This document shows, one piece after another, positions 45,036 to 55,811 of a stretch of DNA of 64,000 bases (its first letter is position 1; every line of letters starts with the position of its first letter). Below the pieces are notes generated by a model, which searched no databases, was not told the origin of the DNA, and worked only from the letters and a program-made list of their open reading frames with translations. This DNA is from Heterobilharzia americana (Eukaryota; Platyhelminthes; Trematoda; Strigeidida; Schistosomatidae). The stretch spans positions 49,943,491-50,007,490 of the forward strand of contig OX104130.1 in the NCBI GenBank assembly GCA_944470555.2. The letters are read 5' to 3'. The translations under genes were made by a program, and so were the position numbers.

Positions 45036-46189
45036 GATGAGTCAGAAGATAATCCCAGTTAACGACTGAAGACAGGTGACTGAGCTGAGTAAAAATCAGC
45101 CCGTTAAAGTGCATGATTATCGAACGGTGCACAAAGGAGGTCAACAACGCGACAACAAGAAACACATGACGTCAGGCTGGTAGAACAACACGATAGCATG
45201 AAATCTGTAGTCTTAATTATTTAACAGTGAAAGCATGTAAAATGAAAGCCATAGTTAGGAGAATTATGTAAGGAGAAATACGGACACCAGAAACACACTC
45301 CTTGTTGAAATTCTTGCCTCTTTCTCCGTCTACTGCCTCGTCTTTCTCCCGCCATAGAAAATCAATTCAGTTCTAATTGTTGGCTTGGTTGTCGTTAGAA
45401 ATACATTATTCAAGCAGCAGACCTTGACTGAAACTGTTCTCCAAGGAAGGGCAACCAGTGTTACTGCGCTCACAATACCCAACTAAAACAAACAGAAACG
45501 AAGGATGTTCATTGGACCACAACCCCATAAATACGAAAACCTCGGAATTTTTCGTTGTGAAAGTGACCAGAAAAGTTTGACATTTACCACCCACAATGCT
45601 GTCACGAGCCGTGGAAGCAGCGCACGAAACGATATGGAGGTCCACTTGATGCGCCAAAACAAACCTATTCCTTCTAGGTGCTGGAGTTGAAAAGTGTTGA
45701 TACTTAGCTATCAACTGTAATATTCAGCAAGATTATGGATCTTTGATGTTGAATGGTATCAACATACACGAATTACATAGTTCTGGAATCATCAACGAGG
45801 CACGATAAATAGACAACCTGCAAACACTCCCGCATGAACTTTTCATCATTATTCTTAAGTAATGTGTACGAGGTGTTAAATGGAAGCAGCAGCTTCAGGC
45901 TTTATTCTTCTCTTAGTAGTACACGTAATGTCCAGATAGAAGTGTTGGTTCATTTGTTAATGCGAAGACAATACTTCCATTTGTCCAGCCTGTACATTTT
46001 TGCATGCTTATTCTACTGTGATGTTCTATCATATAATCATGCTGGACCTATATCCTTTTGTGACGGAATAGGTTGAGATTGTCTCCTATAGACATATATG
46101 TAATTTATGTGGTAACTTATTCATGCATGTGAAAGTGGTGTATGCCTGTATATTCAGCAATAAATATATTTATTGTTATTGCGCGCAGG
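45036..46189. other. Unassigned region upstream of element A
   Basis: No LTR of the A/B family and no coding motif was recognised. This is where a missing 5' LTR of A would be expected. Confidence 0.45.
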
Positions 46190-47260
46190 TGGTAGACTTT
46201 GAGATTCTTCCTGACCTGTCAAAAGAGAGCATCCTGCAGTATTGACGTCAAGAAGCCATGTCACCAGCCTAATTCGGCAGCATTCCCACGGGGCAGAAGG
46301 ACATGTGGGAGCAGCTAGGGTATTATTAGAGGTTAGGGGAAGCTTCTGGGTACCAAGTGGAGGGGTGACCAGTCGGAAGGTCATCGGAAGCTGTGTTCGT
46401 TGTCAAAGGAGATATGATCAGCCACAACACCAGTTGAAGGCAACCCTACTCCCAATCAAGGTAAAAAATGGCTTCCATTTTTCTTCAGTTGCGGCTCCAT
46501 TTCGGTTATGCATGGTAGCAGCTCAGAGAGCCGTTATGACTGTGTGTCTTAAAATGTGAGCTGTTCACCTAGAGGTGGCACACAGCCTTACATCAGACAA
46601 CCCATTATAACATCAATGAGATTGATCAGCAGGGGGATATTCAGCAAAGATAGGACCAACTTGGAATGAGCCAAGAAGGGGTTGAATAAATATTTGAGAA
46701 AATGGAAACATGAACAGATTCATGGTAACTTGCCTGGTAGGAGAAGTGATTAGCATCTCAGTCCACAGATCGCTGGGGCATAATCCTCAAAATGCTGAGT
46801 CCTCTAGTAAGCGTCCGGCCATTAGCGAATGGAAGTCTCGTGGCACCCATGACAGAAACTGAACGTATAACCACCAACCGTGCACTGGCTCCACTCAAAT
46901 CTGGTGTTAAAGCAAAGTTGTCGCTGTCGCGGACAACTTGGAGGGGCTCGGTGGAATGTGTAGGAATGATAGATTATCTGAGAGGTGGCAACAAGCTAAT
47001 TTTCTTGTGAAAATACCTTGGAAACGTTGGCCAGGAGGGTGTGTTTCATTGCATCAACGATGCCATCAGTGGCCAAATGCTGAGAGAAACATCCAGGTGT
47101 GTTTTAGTCATGATGTTACCAGGCATTGGAGATAGGAAAAGTGGCCTTTAGGACTGGTGCAGAGAGTGGTCTGCGGCAAAGACGGGTTAGCTAGAAACCG
47201 GAATGAAGAACGGTGAACGGGGCGCCCTCCGTAGACGTTTGTAAGGGGTCTTTTGCAGGC
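46190..47260 (+). pseudogene. BEL/Pao LTR retrotransposon integrase fossil
   Basis: One frame (46242-46559) reads IRQHSHGAEGHVGAARVLLE, then FWVPSGGVTSRKVIGSCVRC and QRRYDQPQHQLKATLLPIKV, the HHCC finger and following LP-x-x-R-V block of BEL/Pao integrases. Next comes AVHLEVAHSLTSDN (core strand 'RAVHLE' motif), broken by stops, and farther on (46960-47160) RWQQANFLVKIPWKRWPGG, KWPLGLVQRVV and GKDGLAR, matching the C-terminal domain. RT and protease are not seen upstream. It is an old fragment with several shifts. Confidence 0.75.
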
Positions 47261-47640
47261 GTCAGATGGAAAGTGGTCGGTAGGTGACCCCTGGGCACAC
47301 TAGTGTCAGTCCTGGGGACCACTTACGAATATGTGTAGGCTTGCATTCATTTGTTTGGCATGAAAAATGTTGATTTTGTGGTAACAAAAACCTTGAGACG
47401 CCGTGCATTTGTAGCTTTTTCTGCACCATATTCACCTAGTCTTGATATGTTCCTCATAAGTGATCCTTTGTTAGAAAATGTATAAGTGCCGATGTCATGA
47501 TTCGCAAGTTGTGTGTATATGGCTTTGATACTTCCGAGTCATCACCATCAGTCATCATCAGTACCAACATAGGACTAGGCATTACTGCATAAAGGTCCGC
47601 ATTGCCACACCTCATATCGGTACATCAAGTAGAAAGGTGA
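47261..47640. other. Unassigned stretch after the BEL fossil
   Basis: May include the end of the BEL element. No LTR pair was found. Confidence 0.4.
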
Positions 47641-49005
47641 TGAGGTGGAAGATGAAGATAAGATAATTCAGTCAAAAGAAATATAAAGTACGAGAAGAAA
47701 GAAAGAAAGAATGACAAATTGGTGAGAACCGCTATGGTGTTGAGATGAGGATAATCCGTGTATACATCTGCGCACTGACATCGGTTCAGAGCCATATCCT
47801 CTAGAGTCTCCAGTCACTGGTTCCTCTTGTCCCGCGGACCCCAGCCACCTAGTCCACATCGCCCTACCTGGCTCAAACCAACAGTCAGAGACTGCACGCA
47901 TTGGTGCCATGTTTTAGTCTGGCTACTTCGGGCCTTCTTCTAGCCTGGACCTACTTCAGCCAACATTGTGTGACAAGGCAGTCTGTGACTAGTCATAAGT
48001 AGTGCGTGTCCCAACCACCTCAATCGACGAAGGTTCATAACCTCGTCAACTGACCGACCTCTACTCCCCAAAACTCTATACCTAACTTCTACATTACTCA
48101 CATGGTGGCATCACGGAATACGGCCTATACTACGAGGGCAGTGGTGGTCAAACACTTGAAACCTTCTCATGTCTTCCACCTTCAATGGCCATGTTTCACA
48201 GCCGTACAGTAGAACAGAGTGGACTGCTGTGCAGTACGCGCAACTCTTAATAGACAATCGGATATCACGTCGGCGCCACAAGTGTCGTAAGTTGGAAAAG
48301 CTAACCGATTCTTTTGTATTCGTGCAGAGATTTCATCGACCGCTGAGCCACCAAGGCAGAACTGATCCTGCTTTCCAGATAAGTTAAGTGGTCAACACAC
48401 TCAACCATTACACCCTATTGTTAGCCGTAGCACCGTTGAAGACTAATCCTGGAGCAGCGATTTGCATTCCAGTGGTGAGAAATGCATCCCAAACATTCTC
48501 AAATTGCTGCTCAAAGTGTTGAGAAGACTCTGCATCTTGTCAGCGTCTTCACCTAACAGGACAATGTCACCCGCATATTCTAGACCTAGCGAAAATTTTC
48601 CCGTGATTAGGTCAAAATCTGTATAACCTGGCGATGAGAGAGATCTCCATAAGAGTATCTGCGATGAAATTGAATAAGAATGGTGACAGTGAGCATCCGT
48701 GACGGATACCAACTGATGAGCATAGCTCCCTGGACGTCTCATCATCGGCTCTGACACGCCCACAAGTGTTCGAGCAGAGAGCCTTCATTAAGATGATGTA
48801 CTTACTCGGCACACCTTTCAGTGAAAACATTGCCATAAGACTTCTCGATCAACGGGTCAGGTGCTGCCTTCAAGTTGAGAAATACAGCCAGTGTCGGGCG
48901 TCGGTAAGCTTGCCTATGTCCCAGTATCAAAATATTACACTGCGGTCTGCGTTCCTGCTTTTAGCCTCAGTGCCTACACTCTCGAATACCTGTTTATCGC
49001 CCGTA
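47641..49005 (-). mobile_element. Non-LTR retrotransposon RT fragment, 5'-truncated
   Basis: On the minus strand the order is RPTLAVFLNLKAAPDPLIEK (motif A region, near 48890), GVPSKYIILMKALCSNTCGRV, VGIRHGCSLSPFLFNFIADTL (motif B), LEYAGDIVLLGEDADKMQ (motif C) and FGMHFSPLECKSLLQD, then a C-terminal part with VRYRVLGSRGRSVDEV, RLRWLGHALLM and LETLEDMALNRCQ near 47790. This architecture occurs in trematode endonuclease-type non-LTR elements, distinct from the RTE-like and CR1-like copies here. Confidence 0.75.
48443..48836 (-). pseudogene. RT with YAGD in place of YADD
   Basis: Two overlapping minus-strand frames (48836-48612 and 48763-48443) cover RT motifs B to D. The catalytic motif C, expected as EYADDIVLL, reads EYAGDIVLL: the first Asp of the pair is Gly. 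With the frame shift between the two pieces, the RT is inactive. Motif A, expected as FLDLKAAFD, reads FLNLKAAPD, so both of its Asp positions are altered as well (first Asp to Asn, and Phe to Pro). Confidence 0.7.
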
Positions 49006-50158
49006 AATTTCTTTGCTGTCAAAGGCTAAGTGTTGGTTGTTCTCCTATTTTTTTAAGAGGCATCAGGCCTCCTAGAGTGGGAAGACTGTATGCTTTTCCA
49101 AGCAGCACATTAGTATGAATCACGTACCAAAATAGCTGGATCAAGATTACTCAATGGTGGGCCGTATGAAGCAACGTGTTTGGCTGATTTCATTGAATTG
49201 AAATGACCGGTAATTTGCATAGCCAAGAAGATGCAAGGTTACCGCACCGTTCATGCACTGTGGCTGTAAGTCCAGAACACACTTGGTGGGACCCAATCCC
49301 GTTGCTGACGCACAACACTCCCTTCACAACTATGAACTTCCAGAATGGCCAACCATAAGAGAAGTAATCACCAACCGCAATGAGAGAACTGAATGCAAAG
49401 TAACCAATGAAAAAAATCCAATACAAGGCTTGAAAGTGAAAAATTAAGAGGGCAAGTTACAGCAGAGGAATTGATTCGAATTAGTTTCATGGGGATTTTA
49501 CCGATTTCTGGTTGGCATTTATCATAGGCCGGCATCAGTTGGAGACACTGGAAACCTGAGGGGGCTGAACAGCTGTTCCGCAATAGTTTGGGCTAGCCAG
49601 CGGTGTGCACCCATGACCCCACACTGCCAGAGATCGACCTTAGGGTTCCGTGGCCAGCACTTTGCCATCGGGCCACTGGGTCAGGTTCCAGTGGTCCGTA
49701 TTTCTTGCTTCTGTCAGTTCACGATATAGCGCCACCTCCATCCGATGCCATCAATGAACAACCCTCATGTCCAACCTCGTTGGCCTGCCCGGTCACTTCT
49801 CATTGGAATGTTGGTGGTAGCAGTAAAATAGATGCCTAGGGTGGAAATCGTGGTCAACATACGAAAAGCAGGAAGGCATTAGGATCTATTCACCAGGATG
49901 AAGTGATAATTTGGTGCTTTCTTATAGAAAGGAAGCTACCACATATTCAGTAGCTGGTTCATTACAGAACATCATCGGTGTGATGGCAGAATTCTAATTA
50001 TTTCTGTCTGAACGCAAGAAACAATTCAACAGAACCAAACTAACGCTTTCCAGATAATTTACTGCGTTCCACTCCATAGCTTCCCAAAATTCCTTGGTTC
50101 ACGCATAGTCAAAGATTATATTTCAACGTTACCAGAATACGATTTGTTTTAATTAGTA
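49006..50158. other. Unassigned region with a GC-richer block
   Basis: The part from 49595 to 49830 is richer in GC than its surroundings and open in one frame, but I cannot assign it. It may be the untranslated end of a repeat. Confidence 0.4.
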
Positions 50159-50595
50159 TGTAGGTGTCGTGTTTCTATTCCGCAACGTTTGACCAACCCT
50201 ACTTAACTTGATGTGCTCTGCTACTTGCCTGACCAGTACCTTACCTAAAGTGTAAGTACTGATAACGAAGCACAAATCAAAAGAACTAGTTTCAGGAATA
50301 CATTCGAGGAAGTAGTATATTTATTCAGAATAAATATGATGGTAATTAATAGGGGAAAAGTCTATTCAACTTATCTGTCTGGTATGGCTGAGCTAGGAAC
50401 TCTGAGTACGTGCGTACTAACCAGGACAAAGGGGGCGCAAAATGGCTCCATAGCCTGCTCGGATGCATGCTCGTTAAAACAAAGCTAAAAACACCTAAAG
50501 CATCCGGAGGCGAGGCGAGGTTTTATTTAGCCAATTGAATTTAATCTATCTACTTTAGCCCCAGTTGCATTTTGGTGCCAAGAAGGTGCACTACA
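50159..50595 (-). mobile_element. Diverged solo LTR of family E
   Basis: On the minus strand it begins TGTAGTGCACCTTCTTGGCA and matches the E LTR along its length (for example GCATCCGAGCAGGCT and the AGTACTGGTTA-type block in diverged form). Low-coordinate end TGTAGGTGTCGTGTTTC corresponds to the LTR end. Flanks AGTA and AATA agree at three of four bases, a possible decayed target duplication. Much older than element E. Confidence 0.8.
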
Positions 50596-50654
50596 AATAT
50601 GCGATCTATTTGTGGTAAATCTGTGATAGGTTTGCAGTAAATCTTTGGTACTAT

Positions 50655-50998
50655 TTTAGGATTCGTCCTGGTGCGAACTTGACAGACGCAAAGACCAATC
50701 ACTAATTATTCGAACTTGTTATATACCCACGAATACGAGACCAAGGAAGAACACGATAGCGTAGTAGCATGGAATAGTATATTTGGATGGTTATGCCAAA
50801 ATACCGATGCCTTCCAACTGACTGGCTAGAGAGTCGAATACGAGCAATGCAACGTAACACGACAGCGTGCCAAATGGCGAGGATGCTTGACCGGGTGCCT
50901 TCAGCTTAGCGAGTCCAGTTAAACTATCAAGGTCAGCATCAATGTCGAAAGTCGTCAAACCCTAGGCTATTGATTTTGGGGAAGTGTGTGACGCTACA
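50655..50998 (-). mobile_element. Solo LTR, family F, copy 2
   Basis: 344 bp, flanked by the perfect direct repeat CTAT (50651-50654 and 50999-51002). Differs only at a few bases from the copy at 39058. No internal sequence. Confidence 0.9.
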
Positions 50999-51002
50999 CT
51001 AT

Positions 51003-51389
51003 CAAACAGCAACAAGTTATATCGAAATTACAGAAGTGCCCAAAAAATGCAGCTGGGAAACTATGCAGTACGAAAATCTCTTTGGCATGGAGTTTGTACT
51101 ATACAGCGAAAATTTATTAACGAAATAAGAATGTTGAGTACCCGATAAACAAAGAGAACATTCCCAACAAAATAGGATGGAAATCAGGTGTGCAACAGTC
51201 AAATTAATCAACAAACTTTTCCAGTAGACAGCCAAGAGACAAACAGTTAATCCAAAGAGCAACCTTAAGTCGAGCCAAAACCAAAATATCGGGAACAGTA
51301 AAATAATCCCACGTTGTCAGCAGCCCAGCTGCACGCAGTGGTACATTGAAGCATTCAAGATAAGTCTCAATCAAAACAAAGACAAGTTA
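51003..51389. other. Unassigned stretch
   Basis: No recognisable feature. Confidence 0.45.
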
Positions 51390-51690
51390 CAGAATATGAT
51401 ACATAAGACAATAATATATTTCGAGTAAATAGTTGTACGAACACACGCCATTTTACAGGCAATATCCGAATGTCATTTCCTTACTAAAGCTGAAAAAGCT
51501 TAGGAAGAAACAAACCATCATGCCACACAAAGTCCCCTGGAATAAACAAATATTTGGAAATTGCCGGTCATAAATACTGGATAAAAGCGATATCGTTAAA
51601 CAGTAGTAATGAAAATAAATGCGGGCATAACCACTCAGCATGAGAAGTATCTTGGCAATAGTGAGTCATGTAATCTGTAGCAGTATGTTG
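51390..51690. repeat. Unclassified dispersed repeat, copy 2
   Basis: GAACACACGCCATTTTACAG, GCAATATCCGAATGTCATT and CACTCAGCATG align with the block at 30160-30440 in the same orientation, with gaps and about one difference in four to six bases. Confidence 0.6.
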
Positions 51691-53440
51691 CACATCGAGT
51701 GTTAAGAAGGAGTGAAGCTGAAGATATGTCAGTATTCGACGAATTCGTATTGCCTGCGGATGGTAAATGAAACCAGAGTCGCATACTGAAAAGGACTGCA
51801 AGGCAGGTGTAGGTCTGGTAGTGTATGATGTCACGCAGAGTTTAGCAATCTTTTACGTCTACACTCTTGTAAACAGGGTCCTTTGAACAAATTAGGCCAT
51901 CGATGCAATCCTCTCCAGCCACCGCTGTCAAATTGCTGTGAGGAACAAATGAGGTTTCACCGTCAAACCATCCAATGAGACTTCAGGGTCTGCAAGCCAT
52001 ATGAGGTCAGTTTCGGTTGGCATAGTTTCCAGGTGAGTGGTTGTCATGACCGGAAGAACTTGCATGTTTGGCTGCAAACAGCTTTTACTACCAAAGTTTC
52101 TAGATGCGCCCCCGATTGTAGCAATGAATTCGGGGGAAGTTTCGGTCTGGGATGAGTTGTCTCCTGGTGATTCCGCATCTCTAGGAGGTAAAAGATTATA
52201 GTTCTCACGTGTTGAGTAGGAGTTCTAAGTGTATCCCGATATTCGGTGTGCGCTGGTATGGTGCCACATAATGATCTGCATACCGGATGATAAAGAGAAA
52301 CATAGAGACATGAGAAGCGGAGTTACTTATCCTAGACTTTGGGAAGGCCATGCTGAGGACTGGAGTACCTAAAGAGGACACCAGAAATGAAGAACTGTAT
52401 GATTTTATATCCCGCTTGTGGGGTACCTTTGAGGCTTTTTGTGGTGCATTTCTCGCATCCGAATCTGAGCTGCGTCACAAGTGCATTAAGATGGTGACTA
52501 TTTCTTGCATTTGAGTGCCAGTAAGTGCTTTAATAGGCACATACAGGGTCGGGGGAAGTCAGTTACTGTGACCCTGAGGGAAGAGAGAGTGGAGGGCCTA
52601 TATTGGGTCTGATGACCTCAGATGGGGGTGGTACCGTAAACCCCACCATCAGACCTGCCATCTCGCGTTGTTAAACATTTCTGCACTATCTTAGCCCGTC
52701 ACTACTTTACCTGTGTCATTGCTTTTTCCACCCAATAGCCTCTACCTTATTTGCTAACTGCAGTGGTATGACTGACATGGAAGAGGTTAGGGGTTGCTTC
52801 ACCAGTCATCAGGTACCCGGAGTCATTCACAGTCTTCGTTGTCCGGTGTCTTCGAGCATCCAAAGGCCTCAACCACCCTTAGGCATCTCACAGAAAAGGG
52901 TGGTTTTCACTGGTCCCTACCATTAGATTTACTGTCTCATGTTGTTAAACCTATTTTATATTTTGGATGATCTCGCTACCTGTCGCAAACACTCTTGTAA
53001 CATGTGCTATCCTAATGCTAACGTAATGTTTCTTACTTTCGCATTGGTACTATACAGTGGAGGTACGCGGGTACTTGCTAAACGATGATGTGCCTAGAGT
53101 GAGATAAAAGTCAGAGAAATGTGAGCTCTGGTTATGATAGGCTAAATTTATTTGACCGTAGTGAGGGGTAAGGGAGTTATCTGTCACAGCCCAGAATGAA
53201 TAGGTGTTAAATCAAGAGACCAGTTGGGTTATGAAGAAGTGAGGGTTACATCGGGGTCACTACAAAGTTCACTGTTGCAAATCGTACGGCACTCCGCTTG
53301 CCGTCTATTGTGGGTCAGTTGTTTCGTCAGGCTTTAAATAACCCTTCGCGCTTGATTTTGGCATGGTATGCCCATGTCCTTGCTGTGTGAGTTCCCCTCA
53401 GGTCTATGTACCGGTAGGATCACTGTACGTAGTATCACCG
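51691..53440. other. Unassigned region with an internal repeat
   Basis: Two segments, near 52640-52710 and 52915-52985, resemble each other (ACCATCAGACCTGCC... and ACCATTAGATTTACT..., each followed by GTTGTTAAAC and CTCGCTACCTG-like sequence). No coding motif was seen. The region may hold the 3' tail of the CR1-like element on its right. Confidence 0.4.
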
Positions 53441-53449
53441 CTTGTTAGT

Positions 53450-54836
53450 TGGCTGTCGACGAAAAGGTGGGAGTCGTTAGATGGGACGAGCTCATTAAGT
53501 GGCCGTTAGAACTGGCTGAGAGATAGGCATGCTCGTATAGAAGAGAGAGATTTGTTTCACAGCGTACTATATTGCGTTATGAAAAACCCACATCGAAGTT
53601 TTGAGCGATACCTATTTATATGAATGGTGTGTTCGCTATTATGCCGACTATATGCCGGCGTTAATTTAAAGGTGATAGGACAGCTTTTTATAGATTTTAC
53701 AAATAAAAGACGAAGAAGAAAGGCCAAGTTGAGCTTCGGGGGCCTCAGGCAGAGTGGTCCACCATCTAGGTTTTTGCAACTTACTTCGTAAGGAAGTCCT
53801 TCGTTGTGTATAAATAGGCGCCGGGTAAGGTTTCGTTGGATGTTTCCAAGTCGAATTATATCAGGTACGTAATATCACTATGAATAACCGTGCCATACTC
53901 TAATACTGGGAGAACAATAACCTCGTATAATATGGGTTTTGCCTCAAGTGTGAGTACGTTTGTGTGGAAGACCTATTAGTCTTCTGACTTTGGAAACTAC
54001 TGAATCTCCAAACTCAGTAAACGTCAAACCCCTGGGGTAAGTGATGCCAAGGTCTTTCACAGTGTTGAACATCTGCAGTGTGGTGTCATCCAAGTGTAGT
54101 TTCACGTCTGGGTGGGATTCATCGAAATAGAGGATGCCACTTTGATTTGATTTAATAGGGGGCTGCCAGGTCAGGCTGTATGTGGATATTCTCTTCAGAT
54201 CATCTTGTATTTGAGAGAAACCTTTTGTTAGTGCCGCTTAGGGAAAGCCGTAGACTGTCCTCAAGTCGTCAGCGAAAGAGTACGGTGCGTCACTTTTGAT
54301 AACGATGCAGATATCGTTTGCACAGATTAGGAAACGTGACGGTCTTGGTACACTACTCCGGATGAAGCCAATTTGTATAGATCTCGGGGAGGAATAGAAA
54401 TTGATGAATTTTACTACTTGGAAGCGACCCTCTAAAGATGTTTAAGCCAGGAAAGTAACTGACCTTGAAAACCACATGATTGCAACTTAGTGACCGGGCG
54501 CTTGTGAGGCATGTTGTCGAGTGCTTGCTTGAAGTCTAAGAAAAGGCTAGTTAGAAATAGGCCCTGGTCATGCTTACCCGTAACATCACCTAGTTAGTCA
54601 AGATAGCTGATAGCGCATGACCGGCCTTTCAAGAATCCGTGCTGTGCTGGAGAGAGTAGTTGGTTAGTCGTAAAGTAGTTGACAACTTCCTTCACAATCA
54701 TCTTTTCCATAGTTCTAGATAGTACTGACGTGATGTTTATGGGCGGTAGTTTTCCATCCAAAGGCGGTACCTTTGAAATTGTGTTACATTTTAACGTGAT
54801 TTCGTAACTGTATGATAACTTTGTTATTAACATCAT
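53450..54836 (-). pseudogene. CR1-like reverse transcriptase, second copy
   Basis: On the minus strand: INITSVLSRTMEKMIVKEVV and QLLSPAQHGFLKGRSCAISY (54836-54594), NLFLDFKQALDNMPHKRP-like motif A (near 54530), YSFADDLRTVYGFP with intact ADD (near 54270), PVLEYGTVIHSDI (near 53910) and IQRNLTRRLFIHNEGLP, then a tail down to about 53450. Frame shifts and stops separate the pieces. The order and motifs are those of CR1-type RT. Its sequence differs from the copy at 31.6-33 kb. Confidence 0.78.
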
Positions 54837-55366
54837 GGTAAAGCTATTGAATTCTCAAATGACTAATCACATGTCAGACATGCAACTAGATATGGCTTAT
54901 GCATGTAAGAAGGCACGGACACAACTTTCTGTGGAACAGTGCATCAACAATACCCAAATGTTGGTGACACCAAAAGCGACCTCTCGCAACAGCATAAGTG
55001 AGTCAGTTCATACTCCAGTTATACTCAAAAGAAGAAGAACTGCGTCCGATAAGACAGCAATAGTTAATAATAATAGAAGTGCCTCTGCATGCTCAACATG
55101 TTATAAGACCGCGACACTAAACGTTGCAGAAGACGTAAAGCTTAATGAAAGCTCTACATCTTTTGTTAGACTAACTAGACTTCAGTCACCAAGTGTGTTA
55201 TTGTCGTTTCTTCCAGAAATCGAAAGCCTGAAGTCCTCCACAGAGGAACTAAGTGCAGAAATACGCAGGCTAAAAGATGGCAAACAGAATAATGAACCAC
55301 AAGAAAGTATGTTGAGGGCGTTCTAGGTGTCACCTCAGCTGGATGAAATTAGAGCTCAGATTGGCA
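54835..55366 (+). pseudogene. CR1-like ORF1, N-terminal part before element B
   Basis: A 163-codon frame from 54835 has a Lys/Arg and Ser-rich region, a putative Cys cluster (SACSTCYK) and a coiled-coil-like segment FLPEIESLKSSTEELSAEIR. After a stop at 55324-55326 the frame continues as VSPQLDEIRAQIGNL to the insertion point. ORF1 proteins bind the element RNA and often pair a coiled coil with an RRM-like domain. Confidence 0.6.
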
Positions 55367-55370
55367 ACCT
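55367..55370. repeat. Target duplication ACCT, left of element B
   Basis: ACCT precedes the 5' LTR and recurs at 60343-60346 right after the 3' LTR. Confidence 0.9.
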
Positions 55371-55620
55371 TGTAGCATTTTCTTTCACTGTATTGTGTTG
55401 ATATATGTAACAACTCATTGAACATTTTTTGTTTAATTGTGCTGAAAAAGACTTTTTGCTCGCTGGTTGACTAATACAACATCCTGATATATACTTCGCG
55501 TTAACTCCTGATATTTACACTGTCTGACGCAGGTGGATCAGCAGTGTCGGGAATTATAAATAGGCGATAGTGTATCTGGACACGTATATAAAATTTGGAG
55601 TCGGATTTCAGAGCTCGACA
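55371..55620 (+). repeat. 5' LTR of element B
   Basis: Starts TGTAGCATTTTCTTTCAC and ends GAGCTCGACA. About 20 differences from the 3' LTR in the first 130 bases, only about two in the rest. Confidence 0.9.
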
Positions 55621-55623
55621 GAC

Positions 55624-55639
55624 TGGTGAGCCCGACGTG
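55624..55639 (+). promoter_or_regulatory. Primer-binding site of element B
   Basis: TGGTGAGCCCGACGTG, one base different from the tRNA-Trp 3' complement as I know it. Three bases separate it from the LTR. Confidence 0.7.
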
Positions 55640-55811
55640 GTTAAAATCTCGCAATTGAATGCTGCGACCGGCCATTAATGACTGTATACAATACGGATAT
55701 GCATATATACTGCGATTTTCTTTGGCTGCTTTGTGCTAGGCATTGACATGCTTGTTTATTGTATTTTTCCTGCTCTTGTTCTTAAATATTTTTTTCGCTG
55801 TACCAGTACTG

